From positions 1 to 46,605 of the forward strand of contig USOX01000022.1 of the NCBI GenBank assembly GCA_900556485.1: DNA of 46,605 nt. The letters are read 5' to 3'. The position numbers and the translations under genes were made by a program. Below, piece after piece: positions 1 through 6,327 of the stretch. Source of the DNA: an uncultured Dysgonomonas sp. GTDB taxonomy: Bacteria > Bacteroidota > Bacteroidia > Bacteroidales > Dysgonomonadaceae. Within the stretch, counting starts at the first letter, position 1. Each line of letters begins with the position of its first letter. The notes under the pieces were generated by a model. The model was not told the origin of the DNA. It searched no databases and saw only the letters and a list, made by a program, of their open reading frames with translations.

Positions 1-254
1 GTTTTTCATAGAATATTATAAAAATAATTTATGTTTTGTGAATTTTAAAGAAAATCACAAGTTATTTTTAGGTTAATTTGTGTTGTCGATTGATAAATTT
101 ATAATGAGATAGAGGTAATGGATTGAAGACTATTTGTTTGATTGTAAAAGTTTATAGTTGGAAAATATTAAATAGATTATAACACATTAGTGGCAAATAT
201 AGCTTTAGCTGTATTTACTTATGAATTTACTTAACAATTTAAAAATAAGCAAAA
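1..254. other. AT-rich stretch without a recognisable gene
   Basis: I see no coding region here. A hairpin with 10-nt arms and a 2-nt loop lies at 195-216 (arms AAATATAGCT and AGCTGTATTT, one wobble pair). It may be the leader or upstream flank of the broken gene that starts at 255. Confidence 0.5.
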
Positions 255-449
255 ATGGAAGGAAGGAATGAAAATATCATTACTGGTAATAGGAGGTTCG
301 CGGCTTACATAGGTGTGTCAGAGATTACTATCTGAAAATGGAAGCGTGAAGGATTTCTTAAATATCGGCAAATAGGTAAAATTATAATGTACAATCTGGA
401 TGATTTATTTGCAGAGAACAAAAGACAGTCTAAAAGAAAGCAATCCTGA
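255..449 (+). pseudogene. Nonsense-broken excisionase-like HTH gene
   Basis: Reading from the ATG at 255 gives a 64-residue protein of the small MerR/excisionase-like helix-turn-helix type, interrupted by one in-frame TGA at 333-335 (codon 27) and ended by TGA at 447-449. Before the stop the sequence reads FAAYIGVSEITI, and after it KWKREGFLKYRQIGK and IIMYNLDDLF. This is the familiar layout of Bacteroidetes excisionase-type proteins: recognition helix, wing, then a helix ending in a basic tail (NKRQSKRKQS). The interrupted position normally holds a basic or polar residue, so a single CGA to TGA change would explain it (inference). The frame stays open on both sides of the stop, so the loss looks recent. 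A relative lies at 880-1080. Such genes usually belong to integrative elements, but no integrase is present in the window. Confidence 0.65.
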
Positions 450-474
450 AACAACTAAAGTGCAATTTGGGGTT

Positions 475-495
475 GCCTTATAAAGTGTATAAGGC
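475..495. repeat. Inverted repeat GCCTTATA/TATAAGGC
   Basis: Perfect 8-bp arms (475-482 and 488-495) separated by AAGTG. It follows the broken excisionase-like gene by 26 bp. A further perfect 12-bp palindrome, TCATTATAATGA, lies just downstream. Confidence 0.7.
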
Positions 496-591
496 CAAGG
501 GAGGTCATTATAATGATACCCCTAGAATATGACCTTATCATTAAGATGCTATACAATTAAAGGTGATTTGAAAGCACCTTATAAAGTATAT

Positions 592-667
592 TCACTGAGC
601 GGAAATTTCCGCTCAGTGATAGCAGTTATATAAAAGTATATTTACTGAGGGGAATTTTCCCCTCAGT
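592..667. repeat. Twin palindromes with compensatory base changes
   Basis: The palindrome at 592-619 is 28 bp and perfect (half-site TCACTGAGCGGAAA). The one at 644-667 has 11-bp perfect arms (ACTGAGGGGAA) around TT. The two share their outer bases (ACTGAG/CTCAGT) and the GGAA/TTCC centre but differ at one stem position, C in one and G in the other. The partner arm changes to match in each case, so symmetry is kept. Both are preceded by nearly the same string (ATAAAGTATATT and ATAAAAGTATATT). The pattern indicates selection on a symmetric site or on a hairpin. Confidence 0.8.
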
Positions 668-733
668 GTATTCGTACAACTATCAATTGTTTTATATACT
701 CGGAATAGTGGATGTAAATTACCCCTCTAAATG

Positions 734-746
734 TCGGAATTTCCGA
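734..746. repeat. Palindrome TCGGAA-T-TTCCGA
   Basis: Perfect 6-bp arms around one base. It shares the CGGAA..TTCCG core with the palindrome at 592-619 and may be a third, shorter copy of the same site. Confidence 0.6.
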
Positions 747-774
747 TATTATAAATACAACAGGCTATATATGG

Positions 775-799
775 TCAAAGTGGTGTATAACCACTTTGA
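775..799. repeat. Inverted repeat upstream of the small HTH gene
   Basis: Perfect 10-bp arms (TCAAAGTGGT at 775-784 and ACCACTTTGA at 790-799) around GTATA. It lies about 80 bp upstream of the ATG at 880 and could be an operator or leader hairpin for that gene. Confidence 0.65.
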
Positions 800-879
800 A
801 AAGAATAACAGAAAGAATCTGTTTTGTTGAAACAGTAAACTATGTTTATAAGATTAAATCATTAAAAACAATTAAGATT

Positions 880-1080
880 ATGAATCTACCTGAATTATTA
901 ACGCTACAGACTGCAGCAAGTTATTTACATATTAGACCTATTAGTAAACTTAAACAAATGGCTTTAAATAACGAAATAGTATTTATAGGAATTGGTAAAA
1001 ATATTTTATTCACACCTCAGCATTTGTTAGATTTTATAAACTCAAAAGACACATCTAAATTAGGTAGAAGTAGAAAATGA
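880..1080 (+). CDS. Small excisionase-like HTH protein
   Basis: A 66-residue protein starting MNLPELLTLQTAASYL. The open frame extends upstream to a TTG at 796, but the domain begins right at the ATG at 880 and the upstream part lies on the inverted repeat at 775-799, so I choose 880. It has the helix-turn-helix and wing of the excisionase/MerR-like group: LTLQTAASYLHI, then a helix with KLKQMALN, then the wing FIGIGKNILFTPQHLLDFI. It ends in a basic tail (KLGRSRK). It resembles the broken gene at 255-449 in size and layout. Proteins of this kind direct excision or regulate mobile elements. No recombinase gene accompanies it here, so it may be a stranded remnant that is still open. The family assignment rests on layout only. 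Confidence 0.6.
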   Translation: MNLPELLTLQTAASYLHIRPISKLKQMALNNEIVFIGIGKNILFTPQHLLDFINSKDTSKLGRSRK

Positions 1081-1206
1081 AGGTTTTTTTCACACAGTAA
1101 AAAAATGGACTGATTAAATTAAAGGATAAATAGAATAGTAAGTAAGAATAAAGCATCAATTAAAGATAGAATGTAAATAGAGTGCATAGAGATACAAGTA
1201 TAAATG

Positions 1207-1355
1207 AAGCTTATCAGGAAGTCATACGCGCACGCATGAGGATAGTATAATATAAGGGGGCTTCAAGCTTATTTGGAAGTCATACACGTACGCGCGAGAA
1301 TAATGTAATTAAAAGGGGGGGAAGCTTACCTCCCTATCATATACGCGCGTGAGAG
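1207..1355. repeat. Three imperfect tandem repeats, period about 58 bp
   Basis: The units start at 1207, 1265 and 1322, each with AAGCTTA. They share a core that reads roughly TCATA followed by an alternating purine-pyrimidine run (CGCGCACGCATG in the first copy, CACGTACGCGCG in the second, TACGCGCGTG in the third) and then GAG. The first two units also share GGAAGTCATAC and end in a run of G. The third is the most diverged. The alternating run is unusually GC-rich for this AT-rich neighbourhood. There are no spacers of CRISPR type. Confidence 0.75.
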
Positions 1356-1382
1356 TTAGCCGGGTTTAGTTTTAATATTAAT

Positions 1383-1445
1383 AAATATGGACTGATTGAA
1401 AATCAGGATTATGTAGTTTTCAACAATTTTGGCGAAAACCCCTTA
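1383..1445 (+). pseudogene. Fragment resembling phage AntA/AntB antirepressor
   Basis: In the frame starting at 1383 the translation reads KYGLIENQDYVVFNNFGENP, which resembles the N-terminal part of AntA/AntB-type phage antirepressor domains (their usual course is IENxDFxVF..xGEN..GGRP). The following residues (LVIQGYFGKLY) do not continue the GGRP motif, and no start codon or downstream domain is present, so this is at most a degraded piece. The identification is from memory of the family; a profile search against the AntA domain (PF08346) would settle it. Confidence 0.5.
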
Positions 1446-1530
1446 GTAATTCAGGGTTACTTTGGAAAGCTATACTGTACTAAAATGTATACTCTATTCT
1501 TTTATCGTTTTCACAATTTTGTGATAATAA

Positions 1531-1584
1531 AGAAAAGCGAAGGAAATTTTCCTATCGTTAATAATTTACGCTATTTGCTTTTCT
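1531..1584. repeat. Long imperfect hairpin
   Basis: Outer arms AGAAAAGC (1531-1538) and GCTTTTCT (1577-1584) are perfectly complementary and enclose a smaller inverted repeat AGGAA/TTCCT. Just upstream, 1511-1524 is another small palindrome (TCACAA-TT-TTGTGA). The function is unknown. Confidence 0.45.
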
Positions 1585-1598
1585 TTAGTTGAGGGAAG

Positions 1599-1641
1599 AA
1601 AAAACACCCGACTTTACAATACAGGGCGTAAAATTGGGTGT
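1599..1641 (-). terminator. Intrinsic terminator of tRNA-Ala
   Basis: On the minus strand a stem with arms ACACCCAATTTTAC (1641-1628) and GTAAAGTCGGGTGT (1617-1604), with one wobble and one mismatch, is followed directly by a run of six T (1604-1599). It lies 36 bp beyond the tRNA-Ala 3' end. Confidence 0.85.
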
Positions 1642-1676
1642 AAATCATGTAACTAATTGATACACAATGTTTATCG

Positions 1677-1750
1677 TGGAGCATATCGGACTCGAACCGA
1701 TCACCTCAACACTGCCAGCGTTGCGCTCTAGCCAGATGAGCTAATGCCCC
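1677..1750 (-). tRNA. tRNA-Ala(GGC)
   Basis: The minus strand folds into a complete 74-nt cloverleaf. The acceptor pairs GGGGCAT with ATGCTCC (one G-T), the D-stem is GCTC/GAGC, the anticodon stem CAACG/TGTTG carries the loop CTGGCAG with anticodon GGC, the T-stem is ATCGG/CCGAT around TTCGAGT, and the discriminator is A. No CCA is encoded. Its 3' end faces the remnant region 1-1676, which is the side on which elements integrating into tRNA 3' ends would lie. Confidence 0.97.
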
Positions 1751-1759
1751 GTAACGATG

Positions 1760-1767
1760 CAAAGATA
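1760..1767 (-). promoter_or_regulatory. Candidate -7 box for tRNA-Ala
   Basis: The minus strand reads TATCTTTG, a perfect TAnnTTTG box, 10 bp upstream of the tRNA 5' end. I see no good -33 TTG at the usual distance. Confidence 0.55.
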
Positions 1768-1806
1768 ATATATTTTGTCAATCTATCCTGCATCTAGTAT
1801 TTATAA

Positions 1807-2748
1807 TTAGATATCGACAACAAATTTCTTGAGTTCCATATCAAGCAACTCTTTCGGAACAGCCTGTTTTACTTCAGATATTAAGATATCCAGAACCCTT
1901 TCCCGAAGAAATTCCTTACGAGTAACAAGGCTAACCTCCCTTACAGGTGATATATCTTTCAAAGGACGGATGTTTCTTCTTTGCTTTTCACTTAGTTCAT
2001 CCAAAGCCATCTCCGGTATTATTGTCAACCCACTGTTATTATCAACGATGTTTACCAGAGTGTTTATACTTCCGGCTTCATATGTAAATAAGGAATGGGA
2101 ACTTTTTCGTTTTCTCATATTACATATACGCAATATTTGGCTGCGGAAACAGTGTACTTCTTCAAGTAACCATAGGCGATTTACATTTAGGTCGTCTTCT
2201 TCCAAATCTTTTTTTACATACAAAGAAGTCTCCCGAGGCGATACGTAAGCAAAGAAGCGCTCATAATATAAAGGATGCTCTGTCAACTTATCATTTTTGA
2301 GAGGAGTTGCCAGTATTGCACCATCTAACGAACCATTAAGCAATTTGTCTATAATCTGTCCGGTTGTTGTTTCTTCTATAACCAAAACAATATCATAACC
2401 ATTCTGATTATGTATTTGCATCAATTTTGGTAACAGATAAGGTGCAATAGTAGGAATAATACCTAGTTTAAACACACCCTGTACTATACCTTTCTCTTCT
2501 TGTATTATCTCTTTGATCTGTTTTACCTGGGATACAATTACACGTGCCTGATTGATTATCTGTGTGCCGATAACTGTTGGCTGAACAGGTAACTGGCTTC
2601 GGTCAAAGATCTTAATGCCTAGTTCATCTTCCAGTTTTTGAATCATCATACTCAAAGTTGGCTGCGTGACAAAAGAGGCTTCCGCGGCTTTTGCAAAATG
2701 ACGATGATTGTCTACTGCTATGATATATTCCAACTGCTGTATGTTCAT
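1807..2748 (-). CDS. oxyR: OxyR-type LysR-family peroxide-sensing regulator
   Basis: A LysR-family transcription factor of 313 residues. The N-terminal winged HTH is plain (MNIQQLEYIIAVDNHRHFAKAAE, TQPTLSMMIQKLEDELG at about 29-44), followed by the linker helix and the effector domain. Two cysteines, C200 and C209 in VHCFRSQILRIC, are nine residues apart, as are the redox pair C199/C208 of E. coli OxyR, and the downstream SGLTIIPEMAL stretch also fits OxyR. In that family H2O2 forms a disulfide between these cysteines and the tetramer then activates catalase and peroxidase genes. The gene is last in a minus-strand operon, 19 bp after yggS. The start is ATG at 2748. OxyR identity follows from the cysteine spacing; target genes cannot be told from this window. 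Confidence 0.92.
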   Translation of the reverse strand: MNIQQLEYIIAVDNHRHFAKAAEASFVTQPTLSMMIQKLEDELGIKIFDRSQLPVQPTVIGTQIINQARVIVSQVKQIKEIIQEEKGIVQGVFKLGIIPTIAPYLLPKLMQIHNQNGYDIVLVIEETTTGQIIDKLLNGSLDGAILATPLKNDKLTEHPLYYERFFAYVSPRETSLYVKKDLEEDDLNVNRLWLLEEVHCFRSQILRICNMRKRKSSHSLFTYEAGSINTLVNIVDNNSGLTIIPEMALDELSEKQRRNIRPLKDISPVREVSLVTRKEFLRERVLDILISEVKQAVPKELLDMELKKFVVDI

Positions 2749-2767
2749 TTCTTTTTTGTGTTATGCG

Positions 2768-3436
2768 TTAATATTCCCTGTTTCCGAATATTGACGAGCC
2801 AATTCTTACCATGGTAGAACCTTCTTCCACAGCTATTTTATAGTCGCCCGACATACCCATTGATACTTCTTTAAAATTGTTATCTTTTGGAAAATAGTTC
2901 TCTTTCACTTCATCAAAAAAAGATTTCAGCTTTTTAAACTCTGCCCTTATTTGCTCCTCATTCTCTGTGTATGTTGCCATACCCATCACCCCTCCGATGT
3001 ATGCATATTGGCAATCCCGCCATGGGCTACTATCTAATAGTTCTATACAATCTTTGTATGATAAACCATACTTTGCTTCTTCCTGAGCTATGTGTATCTC
3101 TAACAAGCAGCAAATTCTTCTATTTGAAATAGTTGCTTGTTTTTCTATCTCAGACAATAATTTCCAACTGTCTATACTATGAATAGTATGTACATATGGT
3201 ATTATCGACTTTACTTTATTGGTTTGCAAATGTCCGATAAAATGCCATTCAATATCTTGAGGCAAAGTAAGATGCTTTTTATCAATTTCTTGCATACGGC
3301 TTTCACCAAACACCTTTTGTCCTGCCTGATAAGCTTCTATGATAGCTTCTGCTGGATGAAATTTAGATACAGCGATTAGTTTTACACTTTCTGGTAAATC
3401 ACTATTTATCTTATGTAAATTTTCAGCAATACTCAC
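2768..3436 (-). CDS. yggS: YggS-family PLP homeostasis protein
   Basis: A 222-residue single-domain fold-type III PLP-binding protein of the YggS/PLPBP family, which buffers pyridoxal phosphate and has no known catalysis. Visible signatures are the PLP lysine K25 in LIAVSKFHPAEAI, IGHLQTNKVK, and the C-terminal phosphate-binding stretch MSGDYKIAVEEGSTMVRIG. The start is GTG at 3436: a TGA lies five codons upstream in frame and no ATG is available before the conserved N-terminus. It sits between the DUF4494 gene (21 bp upstream) and oxyR (19 bp downstream), so the three are probably co-transcribed. Confidence 0.93.
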   Translation of the reverse strand: MSIAENLHKINSDLPESVKLIAVSKFHPAEAIIEAYQAGQKVFGESRMQEIDKKHLTLPQDIEWHFIGHLQTNKVKSIIPYVHTIHSIDSWKLLSEIEKQATISNRRICCLLEIHIAQEEAKYGLSYKDCIELLDSSPWRDCQYAYIGGVMGMATYTENEEQIRAEFKKLKSFFDEVKENYFPKDNNFKEVSMGMSGDYKIAVEEGSTMVRIGSSIFGNREY

Positions 3437-3457
3437 TATTTTTTGTCAAACCAATTA

Positions 3458-3913
3458 TCAGGTTAATACAACTTTCTTTTTCTGATCGTCCGAATATGGG
3501 AAAACATCCATTATGTTGGTCTCGGTCAAGGAGGCTATAACATAATCAGCCAATGTACCTTCCATTCCCTTTTCCACTACTTTCAACGCTTCTTTTAAGT
3601 CTGATGCCTGAGCTAGCATTTGAGCAGCTGTTCTTTTTTCTGTCCCGCTTTTTTCGTCCAAAGTGACAAACATAACTTTTGCTTTGAAAAAACGGTCGCC
3701 ATTATCATTGAAAAATAGCTCGGATAGTTTAGCTCTTTTTATATCCGCTATGGTAAATTCTCCGGAGATGTATGGCTTTATCTCTTCAATGATACGAGCT
3801 TCTGCTTCTGTAAACGATAAAGCATCTACTAAATAAGGTTCAGTTACTTTTTTTTGCATTCCATTTTCAAGAACCTTTTCGTAACTGACCTTGCATTCAA
3901 ACCAGTTGTGCAT
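3458..3913 (-). CDS. DUF4494 family protein
   Basis: A 151-residue soluble protein without signal peptide or membrane segment. It begins MHNWFECKVSYEKV and has the character of the DUF4494 family, small proteins of unknown function found in Bacteroidetes. It is rich in charged residues (FTEAEARIIEEI, RFFKAKVMFVTLDEKSG). It is first in the apparent DUF4494-yggS-oxyR operon. No function can be given; its constant company with yggS and oxyR hints at a cytosolic housekeeping or stress role (inference). Confidence 0.85.
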   Translation of the reverse strand: MHNWFECKVSYEKVLENGMQKKVTEPYLVDALSFTEAEARIIEEIKPYISGEFTIADIKRAKLSELFFNDNGDRFFKAKVMFVTLDEKSGTEKRTAAQMLAQASDLKEALKVVEKGMEGTLADYVIASLTETNIMDVFPYSDDQKKKVVLT

Positions 3914-4022
3914 ATATGTGTTATTTAAATTCTAGCTTGTTAAAAATCAGATGGTTTTAGCTTTCATCTACTCATTTAGGTAATCACTATTTTAATTCAC
4001 TCTCTTATAGATAAAAGCTATA

Positions 4023-4030
4023 CAAAGATA
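4023..4030 (-). promoter_or_regulatory. Candidate -7 box for DUF4494-yggS-oxyR
   Basis: The minus strand reads TATCTTTG, matching TAnnTTTG, about 110 bp upstream of the DUF4494 start. No -33 TTG is evident at the usual spacing. Confidence 0.4.
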
Positions 4031-4131
4031 AGATAAATTTAACATAAACCTACTTCCTTATGATAGATTAAGATATAAGAAGTTTGAAAAAACATAATAT
4101 CAAACAGAGATAAAAAGTCCTCTTTTATTAT

Positions 4132-4139
4132 TATTTTTG
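4132..4139 (+). promoter_or_regulatory. Candidate -7 box for the Nudix gene
   Basis: TATTTTTG matches TAnnTTTG. It predicts a transcript starting near 4146, which favours the ATG at 4159 over the TTG at 4147 as the Nudix start codon. Confidence 0.5.
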
Positions 4140-4158
4140 TGCCAAATTGATATATGTA

Positions 4159-4671
4159 ATGCAAGAAGAAATCTTTCCTTTAGTAGACTCTGATGGTAAA
4201 ATCATTGGTCAGGCTCCACGTAGTATTTGCCATGACGGATCCAAATTACTCCATCCTGTAATTCATTTACATATTTTCAATTCGAAGGGTGAACTGTATC
4301 TGCAGAAGCGTTCTCCATCGAAAGATGTACAGCCAAATAAATGGGATTCATCAGTTGCGGGACATATCGATCTGAATGAAACGCCCGAGGAAGCCGCTTT
4401 ACGTGAAGCAAAAGAAGAGCTTGGTTTACATAATATAGCCCCTAATTTCATAACAAAATATATTATAGAGACAGATACAGAGCGTGAACTTAGTTATTGT
4501 TACTACGCTATTTATGATGGGGATTTTATATTAAACAAGGACGAACTTTCAGATGGTCGTTTTTGGACAAAACAAGAAATTCGGTCCAATTTGCAGAAGG
4601 ATGTATTTACTACAAATTTTGAACAGGATTTTACTCTTTTTTTAGCCAATTTAACGCCGGCAACGAATTAA
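4159..4671 (+). CDS. Nudix hydrolase, Idi/YfcD-like
   Basis: A 170-residue Nudix-fold protein. The Nudix box is complete: GHIDLNETPEEAALREAKEELGL has the pattern Gx5Ex7REUxEExGU, whose glutamates bind the divalent metal. The N-terminus (EEIFPLVDSDGKIIGQAPRS) and HLHIFNSKGELYLQKRS match the subgroup related to isopentenyl-diphosphate isomerase and YfcD. The substrate is unknown, probably a diphosphate-linked compound. The frame is open from a TTG at 4147, but I choose the ATG at 4159 because the conserved protein starts there and the -7 box at 4132 leaves no leader for the TTG. The last 21 bp overlap the 3' end of the convergent FkbM methyltransferase gene. Confidence 0.9.
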   Translation: MQEEIFPLVDSDGKIIGQAPRSICHDGSKLLHPVIHLHIFNSKGELYLQKRSPSKDVQPNKWDSSVAGHIDLNETPEEAALREAKEELGLHNIAPNFITKYIIETDTERELSYCYYAIYDGDFILNKDELSDGRFWTKQEIRSNLQKDVFTTNFEQDFTLFLANLTPATN

Positions 4672-5571
4672 GCCTTTTCTCAGATATGGTTCAGTCAGAA
4701 CAGGGTCATGAATAAATAGCATATAGCCGTACGATGGCTCTATCTCATATTTATATTTCTCCATTATCGCTGACAGATTCTCAAAATCTTCTTGTTTATG
4801 ATAAGTACATACTATTGCTTTACAATCATATTTGCCTGAGGTTAGCACCATTTCAGCACCCTTTAATACTTGAGCTTCTGCCCCTTCAACATCTAATTTC
4901 AAAAAGATGGAGTTTGAGTCAAACATATCTGTAAGAGAGTCTATCTTAATAGTTGTATCACTATCTCTATCAGATACATATTTATTTATTATTGTAACTT
5001 TATCTTTCCATGGCTCAAATGTTTTAGACAAAGCTTCAATCCATCGGTCTTCTACTTCAAAGAGTATAATTTTATGTACTTTGTCTACAACATCTAATGA
5101 TAATATTCCTTCTGCTGCGCCAATATCAAGAAAAACATCATTTTTATTTACATCAAATTCTTTTGTCAGATAACGATGTGGTGAGGAAATATCCTGTTCT
5201 ACCGAAAGCCATCCATATGAAGTTATAACCTCAATATCTTTCATATCTGCAGGGAAATACAGATTGTGGCCATTATGTTTTACATACTTCAGATTCGATT
5301 GCTCATCAGTATATACAGTAATATTCTGATTATTATACTTTTCGTTTAAAGAGTGAGGAAATATTTCAACTCCTTTTTTTCTTATATAATTTACTGCCTC
5401 CTTTAGTTCTTTATCCTTAGGTTTACTCCTTTCGTAATATGAAAGTATATCTTTTCGTAATTCCCAAAAAGTATCAGGTTTAAAAGGACGATTGTCTTTT
5501 TTCCATCTCTTCTTTATCCTTTTATAATTGAGGTAATAATCAAAAATTGAAGTTGCTCTTTCAAAATTCAT
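4651..5571 (-). CDS. FkbM-family SAM-dependent methyltransferase
   Basis: A 306-residue protein. The C-terminal half is a Rossmann methyltransferase of the FkbM type: SAM-binding DIGAAEG at about 149-155, an acidic residue ending strand 2 in IILFEVEDRW, and the family motif LKLDVEGAE at about 224-232. The N-terminal 110 residues are charged and of no family I recognise. FkbM-type enzymes mostly methylate hydroxyls of sugars or polyketides; the substrate here is unknown. The gene starts 11 bp after the HAD phosphatase gene, so the two are likely co-transcribed, which hints at sugar metabolism (inference). There is no signal peptide. Confidence 0.88.
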   Translation of the reverse strand: MNFERATSIFDYYLNYKRIKKRWKKDNRPFKPDTFWELRKDILSYYERSKPKDKELKEAVNYIRKKGVEIFPHSLNEKYNNQNITVYTDEQSNLKYVKHNGHNLYFPADMKDIEVITSYGWLSVEQDISSPHRYLTKEFDVNKNDVFLDIGAAEGILSLDVVDKVHKIILFEVEDRWIEALSKTFEPWKDKVTIINKYVSDRDSDTTIKIDSLTDMFDSNSIFLKLDVEGAEAQVLKGAEMVLTSGKYDCKAIVCTYHKQEDFENLSAIMEKYKYEIEPSYGYMLFIHDPVLTEPYLRKGLIRCRR

Positions 5572-5582
5572 AATAGTCTTTC

Positions 5583-6221
5583 TTATTTGATTAAGCTTTT
5601 CAATATCTCAGTGTCACTAAAATCAGGAATAACATTCCCCACCATCTTTTTCAAATCAGCCTCAGCATTAGTCGTAGATACTCCTACAACACTCATCCCG
5701 GCATCTAATCCAGCCTGAATTCCATAAAATGAATCTTCAAAGACCAGACACTCCGATGGCTCTACACCCAAATCTTTTGCAGCCAGTAAGTAGCACATCG
5801 GATTGGGCTTCCCTTTTGTTATACGATCGGCTGTAACTTCAGTGTCGAATACATTTGTCAAATTTAGAGCTTTAAGAGCTATCTCCATTTTAAACTCTTG
5901 CGAACTGGTAACTAACCCTACCTTGTAACCATTCTTCTTCAAATATTGAATAAATTCGAGAGCTCCTGCAACCGGAGAGAAATCCATTTGTCTTTCAAAG
6001 ACGTCGGTTTCTTCTTTTATAGCATGTATTGTTTCAGCTGGTAAATGACTTAAATATTTGTCGATTATATCGGGCATAGTTACACCCTTAACTTTTGAAG
6101 CGAAATTGTCAAATCCCAAATTATACTTTATACCTACTTGATCAAAGTAGATATCATATTGAGGCTCTGTATCGGTTATTACACCATCGAAGTCGAAAAG
6201 AATAGTAGAAATTTTAGGCAT
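5583..6221 (-). CDS. HAD-superfamily phosphatase, beta-phosphoglucomutase-like
   Basis: A 212-residue HAD hydrolase of the subfamily with a helical cap. Motif I is LFDFDGVITDTE with nucleophile D10 and acid/base D12, motif II is LVTSSQ, motif III is the lysine in ITKGKPNPMCYL, and motif IV is CLVFEDSFYGIQAGLDAG. This signature set is that of beta-phosphoglucomutase and small sugar-phosphate phosphatases; the exact substrate cannot be read from sequence. It is the first gene of a two-gene operon with the FkbM methyltransferase. Confidence 0.9.
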   Translation of the reverse strand: MPKISTILFDFDGVITDTEPQYDIYFDQVGIKYNLGFDNFASKVKGVTMPDIIDKYLSHLPAETIHAIKEETDVFERQMDFSPVAGALEFIQYLKKNGYKVGLVTSSQEFKMEIALKALNLTNVFDTEVTADRITKGKPNPMCYLLAAKDLGVEPSECLVFEDSFYGIQAGLDAGMSVVGVSTTNAEADLKKMVGNVIPDFSDTEILKSLIK

Positions 6222-6243
6222 AGTCTTTTATTTTAACGTCGCG

Positions 6244-6276
6244 CAAAGGTAGCCTTTACTTGCCATATATTAACAA
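6244..6276 (-). promoter_or_regulatory. Candidate promoter of the HAD-FkbM operon
   Basis: The minus strand carries TACCTTTG (6251-6244), a TAnnTTTG box, with a TTG (6276-6274) 22 bp upstream. The predicted start of transcription is some 15 bp before the ATG at 6221. Confidence 0.6.
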
Positions 6277-6301
6277 AAACAGACAGACTATTTTTAGTCT
6301 G
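6275..6301 (-). terminator. Terminator of blaI-blaR1
   Basis: On the minus strand a perfect 7-bp stem (CAGACTA/TAGTCTG, 6284-6301) is followed by TCTGTTTTTG. It lies 26 bp past the blaR1-like stop codon and abuts the -33 region of the HAD promoter. Confidence 0.7.
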
Positions 6302-6327
6302 CCTATTCCATTTTAAACAAGTTACTA

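Larger units (their letters stand above)
450..879. other. Gene-free stretch packed with inverted repeats
   Basis: This 430-bp gap holds no supportable gene but at least six inverted repeats: 475-495, 560-580 (AAGGTG/CACCTT), 592-619, 644-667, 734-746 and 775-799. Three of them are preceded by or contain a related TATAAAGTRTAT-like string (481-490, 581-590, 630-640). None is followed by a T-tract, so they do not look like intrinsic terminators. They could be protein-binding sites for a small DNA-binding protein such as the one encoded at 880, or structured RNA. Confidence 0.6.
1081..1676. other. Gene-poor remnant region before tRNA-Ala
   Basis: There is no intact gene. The stretch contains three tandem 58-bp repeats (1207-1355), a fragment resembling a phage antirepressor (1383-1445), a long imperfect hairpin (1531-1584) and the terminator of tRNA-Ala (1599-1641). 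The mixture suggests the eroded end of an integrated element. Confidence 0.6.

Noticed and set aside
333..335. In-frame TGA as a selenocysteine codon
   Set aside because: The position is in a DNA-binding helix where a basic or polar residue is expected, and no selenoprotein family resembles this gene.
592..667. Twin palindromes as intrinsic terminators
   Set aside because: No T-tract follows on either strand, and the symmetric AT centre is unlike a terminator loop.
796..879. N-terminal extension of the small HTH gene from a TTG
   Set aside because: The TTG falls inside an inverted repeat and the extra 28 residues do not belong to the domain; the ATG at 880 is the better start.
1207..1355. 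Tandem repeats as a CRISPR array
   Set aside because: The units are directly adjacent, diverged and have no unique spacers; no cas gene is nearby.
1..1676. Second copy of the tRNA-Ala 3' end as an attachment site
   Set aside because: I found no such duplicate in this stretch; if one exists it lies outside the window.
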